Positions 24,376 through 36,138 of a stretch of 64,000 nt of DNA are shown here, in pieces. The notes under the pieces were generated by a model. It did not search any database. It saw nothing but the letters and a program-made list of their open reading frames with translations, and was not told the origin of the DNA. Position numbers and translations under genes: made by a program. Every line of letters begins with the position of its first letter. The stretch's first letter is position 1. Source of the DNA: Reticulascus tulasneorum (taxonomy: Eukaryota > Ascomycota > Sordariomycetes > Glomerellales > Reticulascaceae); contig LSAX01000003.1 in assembly GCA_001557505.1 (NCBI GenBank), positions 3,038,001 through 3,102,000 of the forward strand, in the 5' to 3' direction.

Positions 24376-27300
24376 TTTGGCGGGGTGTCTGCCGGCGGGG
24401 GAAGAGATGATTGCCGTACAAGCCGGGCTAAGGATTAATTGGAAGTGAATCAACCGGAAGGTTCTGTCGGTGACGGGGGATGATAACCTTTGGTGCCGAA
24501 GTTCGGCGAAGTCTGAAAAAAAAAGGTATGAGGTGATGTGATATTTACTAAAACCCCCACTACAAGATTTCGTTGCCACTTCGCTCATATCTTCAAGCTG
24601 GTATCAGAACGATAAACCCCGCCATAATACCCCCCTGTAGCTCGCTTGAATACAGCGGCGTCCCGGCCAAATCCTTTTTCCGCGGATTCAAGTTCTGTGT
24701 TATGCATAATTACATGGGGGAGATGGATGCTGCAGTCCACTGTAACCCTGCCCTGCGGCCGCACCTATTCGGAAAAGGATTCACAGACTGCCAACCTTAA
24801 CTGCACTTCATCTAAAGATCATGCTGCAAGTCATTCAACAGGAATACATAGCCCATAATTCGCGACAGTAGTGAGTGTCATCCAGATGGTAGGTGGTGTT
24901 TAGCAACTGCCGTGTTGTGAGTCTTCAACCCTCACAGCCAGTTCATCCCAACCTGCGTCTTACGGCATTCATGTTCATATTCATGATAATTAGAAGGATA
25001 CGAGGTCCGTTAGCGATGTTCCCGGAAATCAAGAACTTGGCGCAACTCAGAGCGTAGCCCAAGTGACCTGTTCCACCCATTAGATAGTGGACATACAATA
25101 TATGTATATCGTGGGTCATTTAGAATTATCGTTGTGCTACGGATCTTGGTCTGGACTCCTCTGCAAATATGGGCGTCCGCGAACGAGGGGTCTTGAGTAA
25201 GTGAGGACCCTGGGGATCCCAAACTTGGAGACGGGGTAGATGGGCCAGACCTCAATATTGCCAAGGCAGAAACTAGTTCTCCATTTGAACACCACAGATT
25301 AGGGCGGAGCACACGAGCCTCGGATGGGTTCGGCATAGGTACCTGCTGAGATATCGATCCTGAATATGTACGACACAAGCCATTGAGATTAGCATCCTTT
25401 TAGCTTGCCAAGCGGTGGGAAAGATGAACCCCTGAAAATGAACCGTCAAAGCCATGGGGAACAGCTCGGCAATCTCTAAGATGGCACATGAATATCACGA
25501 GCAATGTCAAGCGCTGTCTTGGAACAGAGAGCCACACGGAAAGCTCGAACTCACGAGGCACCGCCAACGTGTTGCAGCCGAAATTGAATCATGCATATTT
25601 AAGAGGCGGCAGGCTGCTGTATATGTAGATGTGGGAGCAAGCCTTGAAGTGAAACCCAAGCCTGGGTGTTGTTCTTTTTTTCCTTCCTTTTGCCTCCTTT
25701 CCTTTCTTCTTTCTTTGAATAGTCTGAGGCTACATACAACCCGGCAGAACCGGGCCACTGGTCTGGCTTGCGAGCCAACAACGACAGGCCTTGTCCGAAT
25801 ACCCACCTTTTACCTCGCCCCAGCTGAGCGTCTGCGTAGCTTGCCAGACTAGCCAGAGGCAAAGGAATCTCAGTCACTCGATAGACCTGTCATCACTAGT
25901 GTGTCCACCGTTGCTAGCCTCGGGGAGAGGCGGACAGTGCTCCGGTTTCCTGTCATGGCAGGGAAAATGGGGGTTGAATCCTGTTCCTGCGTTAGCCGTT
26001 TGGTAGAATGGACGGAGAAATTTCGTAGAGGCTGAGAGTTGGGGGTGGTCGCCGAAACGGCGATAGTCCAGCATTAGTCGGTTGGCATTGACCTTTCAGG
26101 ATGTCGTTGCTCTACTCCGTACACAACCAATCTTTGGATTTTCCGACTCAGCTTGAATGCACATAAGAATCAGCATGTGGGTGGTCTGTGCAATCGACGT
26201 GTTCTCGTTTCAGCTGTTCAGCATGACGAAAACGCCGCGTAGGTGGGACTTGGAAGAAGGGAAAAGGACGTCGCTTGGCCAGAGGACTCCAAGGGAACTT
26301 GGGAATGGTGGCAGAAGCCGCGATTCCCCAGTGTCGCGAAGACGGAGGTTTAGACAAGGAATGGGTTAGCCAAAATGAAACGCTGCCAGCACGAAACAAA
26401 CATTCGGGCGGTTGAGAATTTAGCACACGTAAACCAAGAGCCGGTGATAACGTCCACATTTGTGAACGCTACGCTAGTATTTACTTGCTCACTCACACAA
26501 TCAGAACCAATAGTTCCCAGCAAGCACATAAGGTATCCTCGAACCTCGGCGTATTCGTGTGATGGTAGCTGCATTAGCCGAGCAGCAGATGAGATTTCAT
26601 CTGCGGGAGTTGCAGATCACGACTTTATTTGTTGGTGTGCTGGGCGGCGCTGGTTGGCCGACATCTTTCCAAGCTAGCCAAAAAAATTCATTTCCCGCAT
26701 CATGCTTGGTGAAGGAAGCCAATCAAAGCCAGGACGGAGTACGATGTCCAAAAGGACTGTGAAAAGCCGAGCTGAGCGACGAAGAGGCTGTACGAATACC
26801 GGGTGGGATGGAGAGACCCCTTTCGACATGGGACACCCCTACCCAGAAGATTGACAGCAGGGATGTAATGATTATCCCCCTTGATCTCGATAGACCCAAT
26901 AATCCGGGATTCACTGTCCTTGGGTAGGTAGCGATACGGGTGTCCGGCTCTCTGCATTGACCATCCGTGGGTCCATCGCACTTTGTGGCAGCGAGCGAGC
27001 GACGACTCGGCGATGTGGTGTGCGGCTTGTAGCGGAGAAAAACCTGCATATCAGCAAGTAATAAGTCTACGATGTCAATGTCAACGCAGCTTTCAGCATC
27101 TGTGGCGTTTCTTAGCGCCTACGTTTGGCCGGAGAGTGATCTTAATTCCCCCCCATGCCAGCCAGCTGCCGAGTAAAGGTTAGCTGTCACCTGTACAGAG
27201 GAGGATCGGGAAAGGGTTTTATCTTTGGCGCCTGGAAATCTCTTGGGCTACTGTGCGTATGGTACATATGTTAGTGTAGGAACTGAAATAAGGATAATTC

Positions 27301-27401
27301 CCAGGTTGCTCTCTTTCTCATTGTGCGAGATCCACCCGGTGGTGTTCGATAACGTCATGCTCGGGACTAGTATGTGGACGCATTCCATGGAATACTACGG
27401 T

Positions 27402-27427
27402 GCAACACAACGGAGCAACACAACGGA
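27402..27427. repeat. 13-bp perfect tandem duplication
   Basis: The unit GCAACACAACGGA occurs twice without spacer in the long region upstream of the MHYT gene. Confidence 0.9.
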
Positions 27428-28301
27428 GACGGTGACCGAGGAGGCGATACCTCTGGCTACTCTGTACGTTTGAGCAACCCCATCTCGGCTCGGGAGGAGT
27501 GGTGAAAAGTAGGTTATCGAGTACCCTGGCACTTTGGCCAAGCAGGCATACCCAGAGATCGGGGCTGGGTGCAAACCGTGCAACTTCCGCTGCCCCATCC
27601 CTGCTCGGATTGCACTACAGACCTCTCGCCGTCACCTCATTGGGGGTAGTATGATGGATGACGAACGCCATGGTATCCATAGCTATCTCATCTCGTTCCG
27701 CACCCGGACATAGTGCTCTATGTATGTATCTCTCATTCACTTGCTCACGCGCACACGCCCACAACCCCCCGGCCAAATTGCCCATGATGATCTCCCTTTG
27801 CCTCCTGCCTGCGCGCTTGTGCGGGGGGCCGGCCTTCATGACTCGTTTCGAGCAGTAGTCGACATAGGTGCCAAACCTTCCCCCCCCAAAGCACGGCTGG
27901 GTCATGGCGCTGGGCTAGCGCCTTAGTCGCAGCCCTAGACAAAAGCCATCATCGAAACAGCCCGCCCGTGCTGTTCGCATCCCTCCCTCGAGTCTAAGAC
28001 ATTTTCGCCTCTTCGTCTGTTCATTGGATCGTACGGATGCTGGGCCGTGCTACCCACAGGAATAAACCAGGTCCACCCGATCACCGACCAGGGGCGATGT
28101 CGACGAGTTTAGGTAGGGAAAAGCTCTCTGGTCGGGGAGGGGGGGGGCAGATTCGATCTCCCAGCTAGGAGATTGATCGGCCAAGAGAGGCTGCCGTTCC
28201 CCCTACTTGCCCCTGTGTATTGTAGTCCAGATACACATCTACTCGCCAGACCAACCACGCGCCATTAGAGTTCTCTCTCTCATTCTCTATTTTCCTCTCT
28301 C

Positions 28302-28394
28302 ATGTTGAGCTTCCTGTCCAAGTTGACCGCTTTCGTCAGCCAGGGAACTTTCGTCAAGAAACCTTGTTCTGCATTTACACATTCGCTTCTCTAG
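28302..28394 (+). promoter_or_regulatory. Upstream ORF 1 (30 residues) in the MHYT gene leader
   Basis: ATG at 28302 follows immediately after a CT-rich tract typical of fungal start-site regions, and the frame closes with TAG at 28392-28394. If transcription begins within the CT tract, this ORF may be the first one scanned by ribosomes. Its presence in the mRNA is inferred, not shown. Confidence 0.4.
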
Positions 28395-28719
28395 CCACTT
28401 GCATTTGTCTTGGGGAGGGAGCAAAAGAAGAGTCAGGGCTCTGTGCGGAAACTCCGTACTCCACCACTAACTAGCAGAGCGGAGCACCTGGGTACAGCAG
28501 CAGGTTCATACCGACGAACCACACCTCTTCTTGTCTCCCAACTCGTACGCAAGCAGGTCCTAGGACACTGGTAGCGTATCGGTCTAGGGGGCCTCGATCT
28601 CTGGGGGATTGGACTTGTGGACTAGGGCGTCGCCGCGACTGGACAAAGAGTTCCCCGACTAACCGTCACCATCACGAGCTTACCTCGCTGGTGGAGTTGC
28701 CTTCGAGATCTCAAGCTTC

Positions 28720-28755
28720 ATGTCCAAGCGCGTGCATGTTCTTCGTTCCCCTTGA
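28720..28755 (+). promoter_or_regulatory. Upstream ORF 2 (11 residues) in the MHYT gene leader
   Basis: A short ATG-initiated frame ending in TGA at 28753-28755, 215 bp before the main start codon. It could tune translation of the sensor. Confidence 0.4.
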
Positions 28756-28792
28756 TCGTGGCCACTCCGTCTTACTTGAGCCCACTCTCGAT

Positions 28793-28849
28793 ATGAGTTC
28801 AACCTTCTCCATGCTGTCTCACCCTCACACAAAGTGTGTGTCTTTTTGA
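28793..28849 (+). promoter_or_regulatory. Upstream ORF 3 (18 residues) in the MHYT gene leader
   Basis: ATG at 28793 with a second in-frame ATG at codon 7 and stop TGA at 28847-28849, 121 bp before the main start codon. This spacing would permit reinitiation. Confidence 0.4.
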
Positions 28850-28969
28850 ACCAGCAGCTTGTATCACGAGCCGGAAACTCGATCACGTATCGAGGAACTA
28901 GAGGTGTAAAAAGACAGGATATCACAACTGGCAAACGTCTACATCGCCCGGCTGACTTCAACCGTCAAG

Positions 28970-31903
28970 ATGTCTGCCTCAACCACTGAGGAGCTGTTGC
29001 AGCGTTACCAGGGCCACATTGTCCCCCAGTCGTTCAATGCCGGCTTCATCACGCTCAGTTATGTCGTCAGTCTTATCGGAGCGGCCTCAACCCTTGAGGT
29101 GCTGAACCGGAGGACATCGCCGAAAGGCATCTTCAACCAGTATGGCGACTTCATTCTGCATGCTTACCCTGGGCGGGAAAGACACTAACACGTTGCAGTT
29201 TGCTCCTGGTCACATCCGCCGTCACAATGGGCGGTATTGCCATCTGGTGCATGGTAAGTCTGATGATCCAGCATCGAGCACGCCTCCTAATCGACGTGTG
29301 TAGCATTTCATCGGAAACCGAGCAATCGACCTGGCGGATGGCGAATTCGAAATGCAAATTGCTTATTCCAGCGGCTTCACCGCGCTCTCATTCTTTGTTC
29401 CCATCATAGTGCTTCTCGCCGCCTTCGTCGCCGTCGGTACGAATAACACCGTCTCGTGGTGGAGAGTCACCATTGGTGGCGTGCTGGCAGGAGCCGCCAT
29501 CTGCGGAATGCACTATCTCGGAAACAACTCGATCGAAAACTACGTCTGCATATACAACCCGGTCAACGTTGTGGGCGCGGCCTTGATCGCAGTCGCAGCC
29601 AGTATAGTGGCCCTGGCTCTATTTTTCGTCTTCAGAGCCGCCTGGACGAACGCCTGGTGGAAGCGAAGCGTGTGTGCCATCGTCCTCGCCGGAGCAGTCT
29701 CGGGCATGCATTGGTGCGCTGCAAAGGGCACAGAGTATCAGCTTGTACGCCTCAACAACGGCACCAACGAGTTGTCGAGAAACACCACGGTGATTGTGGT
29801 TATTTGCCTGGTAAGTTGTCAAATTCCCAATCATGAGCCCCCTGATACTGACTACCATAGTCCGTGGGAGCTTGCTTCCTCATGGCCGGAACAGCCATGT
29901 ACAGTGCCCGGATCATGCGGCGCTATGCCAGCAAGGCTCAACAGGTGGTCCTTGCAGCAGCTGTATTCGATAAGCATGGCCGCATCCTCGTGAGTCCCGA
30001 TGGCCTGGTCCCTTCGGAAAAGATCACGGACACCTTCTTCGAGAAGAACAGCAACGACAACTTCAGCGTGGCACACCCTCTTTTCCATTGGATGTTTCAA
30101 GCCTCAAGGAATTGGGCTGGCATATCGACACTCGTCGGCGGAATGGCAAATCACGTCTCCCATCTTCCTCGGACTGGCAGAGATCGAGATAACAGGGACG
30201 CTGTCCAGCTCATATCGGAGCATGGAGAGATGGTGGAAAACTACGATGTCATCATCCGGGAGCTATTTTGCGTTGCGGCGGTCGGTCTGGCCGAAAAGAT
30301 GAAGGAGCACCTGACATCAGTTGGCATGCTGTGGGATGAAATCCTGCCAACCGGAGCAGGAGGCGAGAGGCCAGGAGCTGAGATAAGAAAGAGGCAACGC
30401 GAAGTCGACAGCATCCTTCACGCCGATGTCAATGGGCGGAAAGCCGACCCCTTCATCCAATCTGACGACTTGGCGGAGAAAGGGATCCAGCCCCGAAGGC
30501 ACCATGAGTACGGGCGCGGCTCTCTTATGTTCTTGGTTCGCAAGGTGGAGAACGACCGTGAGGTCGCGAGACTCGAGGCTGCTGGATATCGCTTTGCGGA
30601 ACTGCGTCAAGTCAGCGGCATCATCGGCTCCAGCATGCAGATCAAGGCCCGGGACTTTGAATCGAAGCTGAGAAACATGGCGGCCTATGCCGACGACAGA
30701 GGACAGCTAGAGCCCGGAGTCCATTTGGGATTCTTCGGCATCCGGGCACGCGTCGGGAGCTTCGGGTTTGACGTTCTCGTCCGGCAAGGTGCCAGGAACC
30801 TGCTCCCGAGTCTGCAGATGCCCATTGCTCGCTTGGAGTCGTGGCACATGGACCTCCTCCGGCAACTGGATCGCATGACTGTGGCGTCCATGTCGCGGAA
30901 GCTGGACTCCCTGAAGAAACTGACCGCGCGGGAGATGGTGTTCGCGTCCCAGCTGTTCGACACTCTCGAGGCACTCCGATCTTGGATTGACGATCCCGTC
31001 TTCGATGATGCGATCCTGACATCCAAGATTGTCACGATCCCGGCTCGCGACTCTGCAGATGACAATGGTGTAAGGGACGAGGCACGCACCCTTATCGCCT
31101 TCCGTCTCGTGATCCCAATTCATGTCCATGTTTCCAGCCGAACATGCGAGTTCATCCCTCTCGGATTCTTCAAGGTACACCAGCTTGTCGGCCAAGGCGC
31201 ATCGCAGAACATGGCCTTCGCGCAGTCAGTTCATCGAGAGCTCGCCCCCCTCATCCAATCCGTACCGCTCGAGAAGCCAAAGCCAACCGCGCAGCATCGT
31301 CGACGCAATTCGCTTCGCAGATCTCGCATACCGTCTCGCCTTCGAAATCTGGGTCGCTCACGGACTTCGTACCCAGTTGACGTGGACGGGAATCCAATCC
31401 CGACTGTCCTTGGGCGTTCATCATCGCCAACGACCTCCAACCAGTCAAGCTCGACTCTGAAGCTCTGGCATGGTCGTCGTAGCAGCGGGCCCAACTCGCC
31501 GAGCAGCGTTGTGTCCGACGGTGATCATCATCAGACCACAACGTTTGGCGGAATCATGGTCTCGGAGGAAATCAGAGTCGAGATTCACGACGCGGTTGAT
31601 ATGCCGAACTCGCCCACTTCTCTCGGCTCCCACCGTCGAACGCCAACTATCCTTGCCCAGAGAGTGGTGCAAGCCAGCAGAGGCGACACGGATGATAACA
31701 TGGGACACACTGCCACCACGGCTGAAAACAGGCGCACCAATGCCTCTGGTACGGCTGCTATAGAGATGAGAAACCTGGCTGATGTGGGAGGCAACATCCA
31801 TTCCGGTCGAGGAACCCAGACCTCGAACGTCGAAGCCGAGAGGGCGAATGCTGTCGTTACCTTTGTCGATGAACTATTCACGATCTGCATTGACAGTCGG
31901 TGA
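28970..31903 (+). CDS. MHYT-domain seven-transmembrane sensor protein
   Basis: Putative membrane signalling protein with a domain best known from bacterial sensors, in which conserved Met/His residues are proposed to bind a metal (copper) and sense diatomic gases. Exons 28970-29139, 29199-29253, 29304-29810 and 29861-31903 join in phase to 924 residues. Seven hydrophobic helices fill about residues 22-262. Three repeat motifs are each at the membrane face: CMHFIGN (Met75-His76), GMHYLGN (Met144-His145) and GMHWCA (Met210-His211). The second exon of only 55 nt carries the first motif. The rest is a 660-residue cytoplasmic part with no catalytic domain I recognise; its C-terminal third is Ser/Arg-rich and probably disordered. 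The start ATG has a good context (CAAGATGTC). The signal sensed and partners are unknown. Confidence 0.88.
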
Positions 31904-33097
31904 TCTCCTTGAAAGTTGTATGATATGATATGATGGATACTTAAGGGCTGTATCATAAGGGCAGGCTGCGGAAGGATATGGGAACAACGATACCACGGTG
32001 ATAAGGAATGAAGGGGCCAAGATGGATTTCTAATGGTGAATCTGAAGGAAAAGCAGATGCCACTGTATATTCACACACCCATAGATTGGATATTTCCTTC
32101 TTAATGCATTTGTCTGGCTAGCAATGTGCCCGAAACAATGATATGGTGCTTGCTGGCTCCTGGGGCCGCAAAAAAACAGAGCCTGTTGGGGCCATGAGCT
32201 GATGTTTTGAGCGAATTCTCCCACTTGGAAGCGTGTTGCGACGTCCTCAATTCCCATCACCGATATCCCAATCTCTTCCACATGATCCAAGGCGCGAGTG
32301 GTCCCACCACCTGTTCCACTAGTTCATCGCTCCGACATACTGATCACCCTCGCGGCAGACCAGGCCCGCCTGGGCTCCGGAGTGTGCCCAGGATGCGTTG
32401 GCTCGGATTAACCCCCCTGCACATCCTCCCCTGCCATTGGTGGAGATTTTGTAAACCCGTCCTTGGATCAATAGGCCGACTCCCTTCGACAATTTTACCG
32501 GATTCGGTACAAGCGGGCATGGGGATAATTGCGCGGTTGAGCGGGAAGCTGGGTTCGCGCGTGGGGAGAGGGAGCGAGAGAGCCATTTTCGAACGACTTC
32601 CGTTCAGGTCTCACCAATCTCGTTGGACCGGAGACCCAACAATGTCTCGGTCTAAATATAATCGGCTGCCATGTCAAATCTCTCGTTCTCGGGCTCTTCC
32701 TCATTGCTCTAAACCAGGTAGACGAAGACAGGCGCGGATATGTCGTACGCCCTGCTTGAGAACCGTATTCTGAATAAAGTTTGTAAGTTATTCGGGTATC
32801 AACTCTGAGGACTTCTTCCCACATAATTCGTGGCGCACTTACATCCCGCCGCGGATGCTGGACCCTGCAAGTCCCTGTCCATACATGTATCTAACAAAAG
32901 CCTCCAGCTCTCGAATCATCCGTCATTTCTCGAAACTGAGCGACACAAGCAAATCCACCCCCCCTGCGCCTCACCGGCCTGTACTCTCGCTTTTCCCAAT
33001 ATAATCCAGCTTCAAGCGTCCAGGTGTTTCATTTTTCGGCCACTTACGAATCACACTCCTCCTTTCCATTGATATTTGGGCTACAAACTGGGCAAAT
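31904..33097. other. Intergenic region, MHYT gene / GUT2
   Basis: About 1.2 kb between tandem genes: 3' flank of the MHYT gene and GUT2 promoter. The 188-codon open frame at 32207-32773 has no protein character. No gene seen. Confidence 0.55.
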
Positions 33098-35201
33098 ATG
33101 GCCCCCATGCCACGAGCTCGCGCGTTCCTGAGGCGACTGGTGCCACTCGCTGGTGCCGTTGCTGTTGGGGGCGCCGTCGTCTATTATACCTATCGCCCAC
33201 GAAACATCCCCGGCTTCGAGCCCCCAGTGGTGCCGCCGCCGCTGTACGGTGCCGATGGCACATTCAAGCTGCCTCGCTTTCCTCGTGTCAAGCCCCGACA
33301 CGACCAGATCACTGCGTTGAAGGAGAGTGCCTCTAGCGAGGATGGCGAATACGATATGCTGATTATCGGAGGAGGCGCCACCGGCGCTGGCGTCGCTCTC
33401 GACGCCGTTACACGCGGTCTCAAGGTTGCCATGGTTGAGAGAGACGACTTTAGCAGTGGGACGAGCAGCAAAAGCACGAAGCTCGTCCACGGCGGCGTGA
33501 GATATCTCGAGAAGGCCGTTTGGAATCTGGACTATGCTCAGTACCAGCTGGTGAGAGAGGCACTGAAGGAACGCAAGTACTTCCTGCAGACAGCACCTCA
33601 CCTGAGCATGTGGCTGCCCATCATGTTGCCGATAGATAAGTGGTGGAAGGCGCCGTACTACTGGGCCGGCACCAAGGTTTACGACCTGCTGGCCGGAAGC
33701 GAGGGTATCGAGAGCTCGTACTTTCTGACCAAAAGCAAGGCCCTCGAAGCATTCCCCATGTTAAAGAGGACGGATCTAGTCGGCGCCCTTGTCTACTATG
33801 ACGGCGCGCACAATGACTCGCGTATGAACGTGTCGATTGCCATGACTGCCGCGCTATATGGCGCCACCGTCGTCAATCATATGGAAGTGACGAGCCTCAT
33901 GAAGGACTCGAATGGACAGCTCTGTGGCGCAAAAGTCAAGGACCTAGTTGGGGGCAAGAACGGGGAGAAAGTCGCCGATATTACCGTGAGAGCCAAGTGC
34001 ATCATCAACTGCACCGGCCCGTTTACCGATTCCATTAGAAAAATGGATGATCCCGAATGTAAGGATATCGTTGCCCCTTCGTCTGGCGTCCACGTTATCC
34101 TCCCTGGCTATTATAGCCCAGCGAAAATGGGCCTCATTGACCCGTCCACCTCGGATGGGCGTGTAATCTTCTTCCTCCCGTGGCAAGGAAACACAATCGC
34201 CGGCACGACAGACGAGCCGTCCTCGATATCCGCAAATCCCCTTCCCGATGAGCAGTCAATACAGTGGATCCTCAATGAGATCAGTCACTATCTCTCACCA
34301 GACATTAGCGTTCGCCGAGGAGATGTTCTGGCCGCTTGGTCGGGCATCCGCCCGCTAGTTAAGGATCCCAAGGCAAAGAATACCCAGTCGCTTGTCCGTA
34401 ACCACCTTGTGGATATCTCGTCGTCCGGCCTCCTTACTTGCGCTGGAGGAAAATGGACGACGTATCGCCAGATGGCCGAAGAATGTGTAGATGCAGCTGT
34501 AAAGGAGTTCGGTCTCCAGACGAAAGCATTTGTCGATGCGCCCCGTGTCAGCGGCACCGACGTGGTCGACGATGGGGCGATTCTGGACGGCAGCTGCCAG
34601 ACCCATAACGTTCGTCTCATCGGGGCTCATGGCTTCAGCAAGACCCTCTTCATCAACATCATCCAGCATTTCGGCGTGGAGACCGAGGTGGCGAGGCACC
34701 TCACTGAGAGCTACGGCGATCGTGCTTGGGCTGTCGCGGCCCTGTGCCGGCCAACAGACCAGCGGTTCCCTGCCCGTGGCGAACGCATATCGCAACTGTA
34801 CCCTTTCGTAGACGGCGAGGTTCGTTATGCTATCCGCTACGAGTACGCGCAGACGGCGGTGGATGTGTTGGCCAGGCGAACAAGGCTTGCGTTCCTAAAC
34901 GCACAAGCTACTCTCGAAGCTCTTCCCAAGATCATCGATATCATGAGCCAGGAACTGAAGTGGGATAGGAAACGCCAGGACCTGGAATGGAAAGAGAGTA
35001 AGTAGCCTCAAACGCATATCTGCTTCGCGGTGGACTTCGATGACTGACTGTGTCTTAGCTGTTGCTTTTCTGGAGTCTATGGGCTTGCCGCAACCAATGT
35101 TGTCGGCGACGAGAAAGCAGGTTGAGCAGGGCAAGCTCGACTTTGCCAGCTCCCTAGAGTATAAGATGTACTCTAGGCATGATCGGGCTGCAGAAGAATG
35201 A
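33098..35201 (+). CDS. GUT2: FAD-dependent glycerol-3-phosphate dehydrogenase, mitochondrial
   Basis: Oxidises glycerol-3-phosphate to dihydroxyacetone phosphate on the outer face of the inner mitochondrial membrane, feeding electrons to ubiquinone (glycerol use and the G3P shuttle). Exons 33098-34997 and 35059-35201 join in phase, 680 residues. An Arg-rich presequence is followed by a short hydrophobic anchor (LVPLAGAVAVGGAVVYYTY). The FAD dinucleotide motif is GGGATGAG (91-98). The next block, SSGTSSKSTKLVHGGVRYLE, is the GlpD/Gut2 signature. HVILPGYY and TAGTTDEP are in the substrate domain. The second exon encodes the helical C-terminus beginning TVAFLESMGL. It converges on the RGS gene. 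Confidence 0.96.
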
Positions 35202-36138
35202 GTAGGATGTCGGTATTCTTAAATACACACGACACATAACAGATACGTATGGTTTGCAGAGGGGATGATTAGTTGACCGAGTAGCATTATGGCCTCGTCG
35301 GACAAAATGCCTCTTTCATTCCTGCCGTTAGGTAGTTGGGCAGACGGCTCATCTCGGGATGGAGGGACCGAGCCTCGCGAGATGGAAAGAAGCTCCAACG
35401 CTGATATTCGTAATTTTTGTGCATTGATTGTACCCATTTATTATAGAAGGCATATATACAAACGAGATACCATCGGCAAAATAAGACGTGAATTGTTATA
35501 CCCCGTTCTTTGGGAAGTACCCACAGGCATATGAATGAAGTGAGAACTGGTAGGTCAGCCATACACACCAACACATCTAGATGGAATTCATAGCCGCGAT
35601 GGGCACCTACATAGCACATCGTGTCTTTATTCACAGGACTGGCAAGGTGATGATGAAACAGTTAGACATTAATGTCCTGCTCCCTCTTCGAGGGTCAAGG
35701 GCAGCGCGCACTAGACACATGTACAAGAATCATGAGCTCATTCCCAAGGCTACATTTCATGCACAAAGTCCAAGAACCATAACCAGACAGATGATGAGCT
35801 CTTTGGATGTGCTCAAAATCGATGTTTTTCCACATCCACAACAAACAACCGCCAGGCACCTTGCAATGCATCATGAATGAATTTTCCTTCCCAGATATGT
35901 GAGACACCAAAACTCCTCGCAAAAAAAGCCCAGCCAGTCTATGTTTCCGTATTCCTCTGTAATGCAATGATGATATCCCTCTCGCCAATGATGTGTAGTT
36001 ATCCCAATGAAAGTCGAAGGCCCCATATTGGACAGCGTGTATACAACACTGACATATGTGGGGAGATGTGGTATCAAGTCCTTGCGGCAGTTTGTCTTTT
36101 GTTTTTTCTTTGTTTCGTATGCCTTCTTCGTGTCTCGT
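35202..36138. other. Convergent intergenic region, GUT2 / RGS gene
   Basis: About 0.94 kb between convergent genes. It is AT-rich and should hold the two 3' UTRs. Short open frames on both strands are not protein-like. Confidence 0.55.

Larger units (their letters stand above)
24376..28969. other. Long divergent upstream region, CIA1 / MHYT gene
   Basis: About 4.6 kb without a credible coding sequence; the open frames (longest about 130 residues) are compositionally random and lack fungal protein motifs or consistent splice structure. It should contain the CIA1 promoter at its left end. The MHYT gene has a CT-rich initiator (about 28270-28300) and a long leader with three upstream ORFs. A 13-bp tandem duplication lies at 27402-27427. 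An undetected lncRNA is possible. Confidence 0.55.

Noticed and set aside
24375..24588. Extended N-terminus for CIA1 using the upstream in-frame ATG
   Set aside because: The extra 71 residues have no family similarity and include a T-rich leader. MPSVRVAPEV directly precedes the first WD40 blade.
32207..32773. 188-codon open frame upstream of GUT2
   Set aside because: No domain, Arg/Pro/Cys-rich as expected of GC-rich noncoding DNA, and lies in the promoter area of GUT2.
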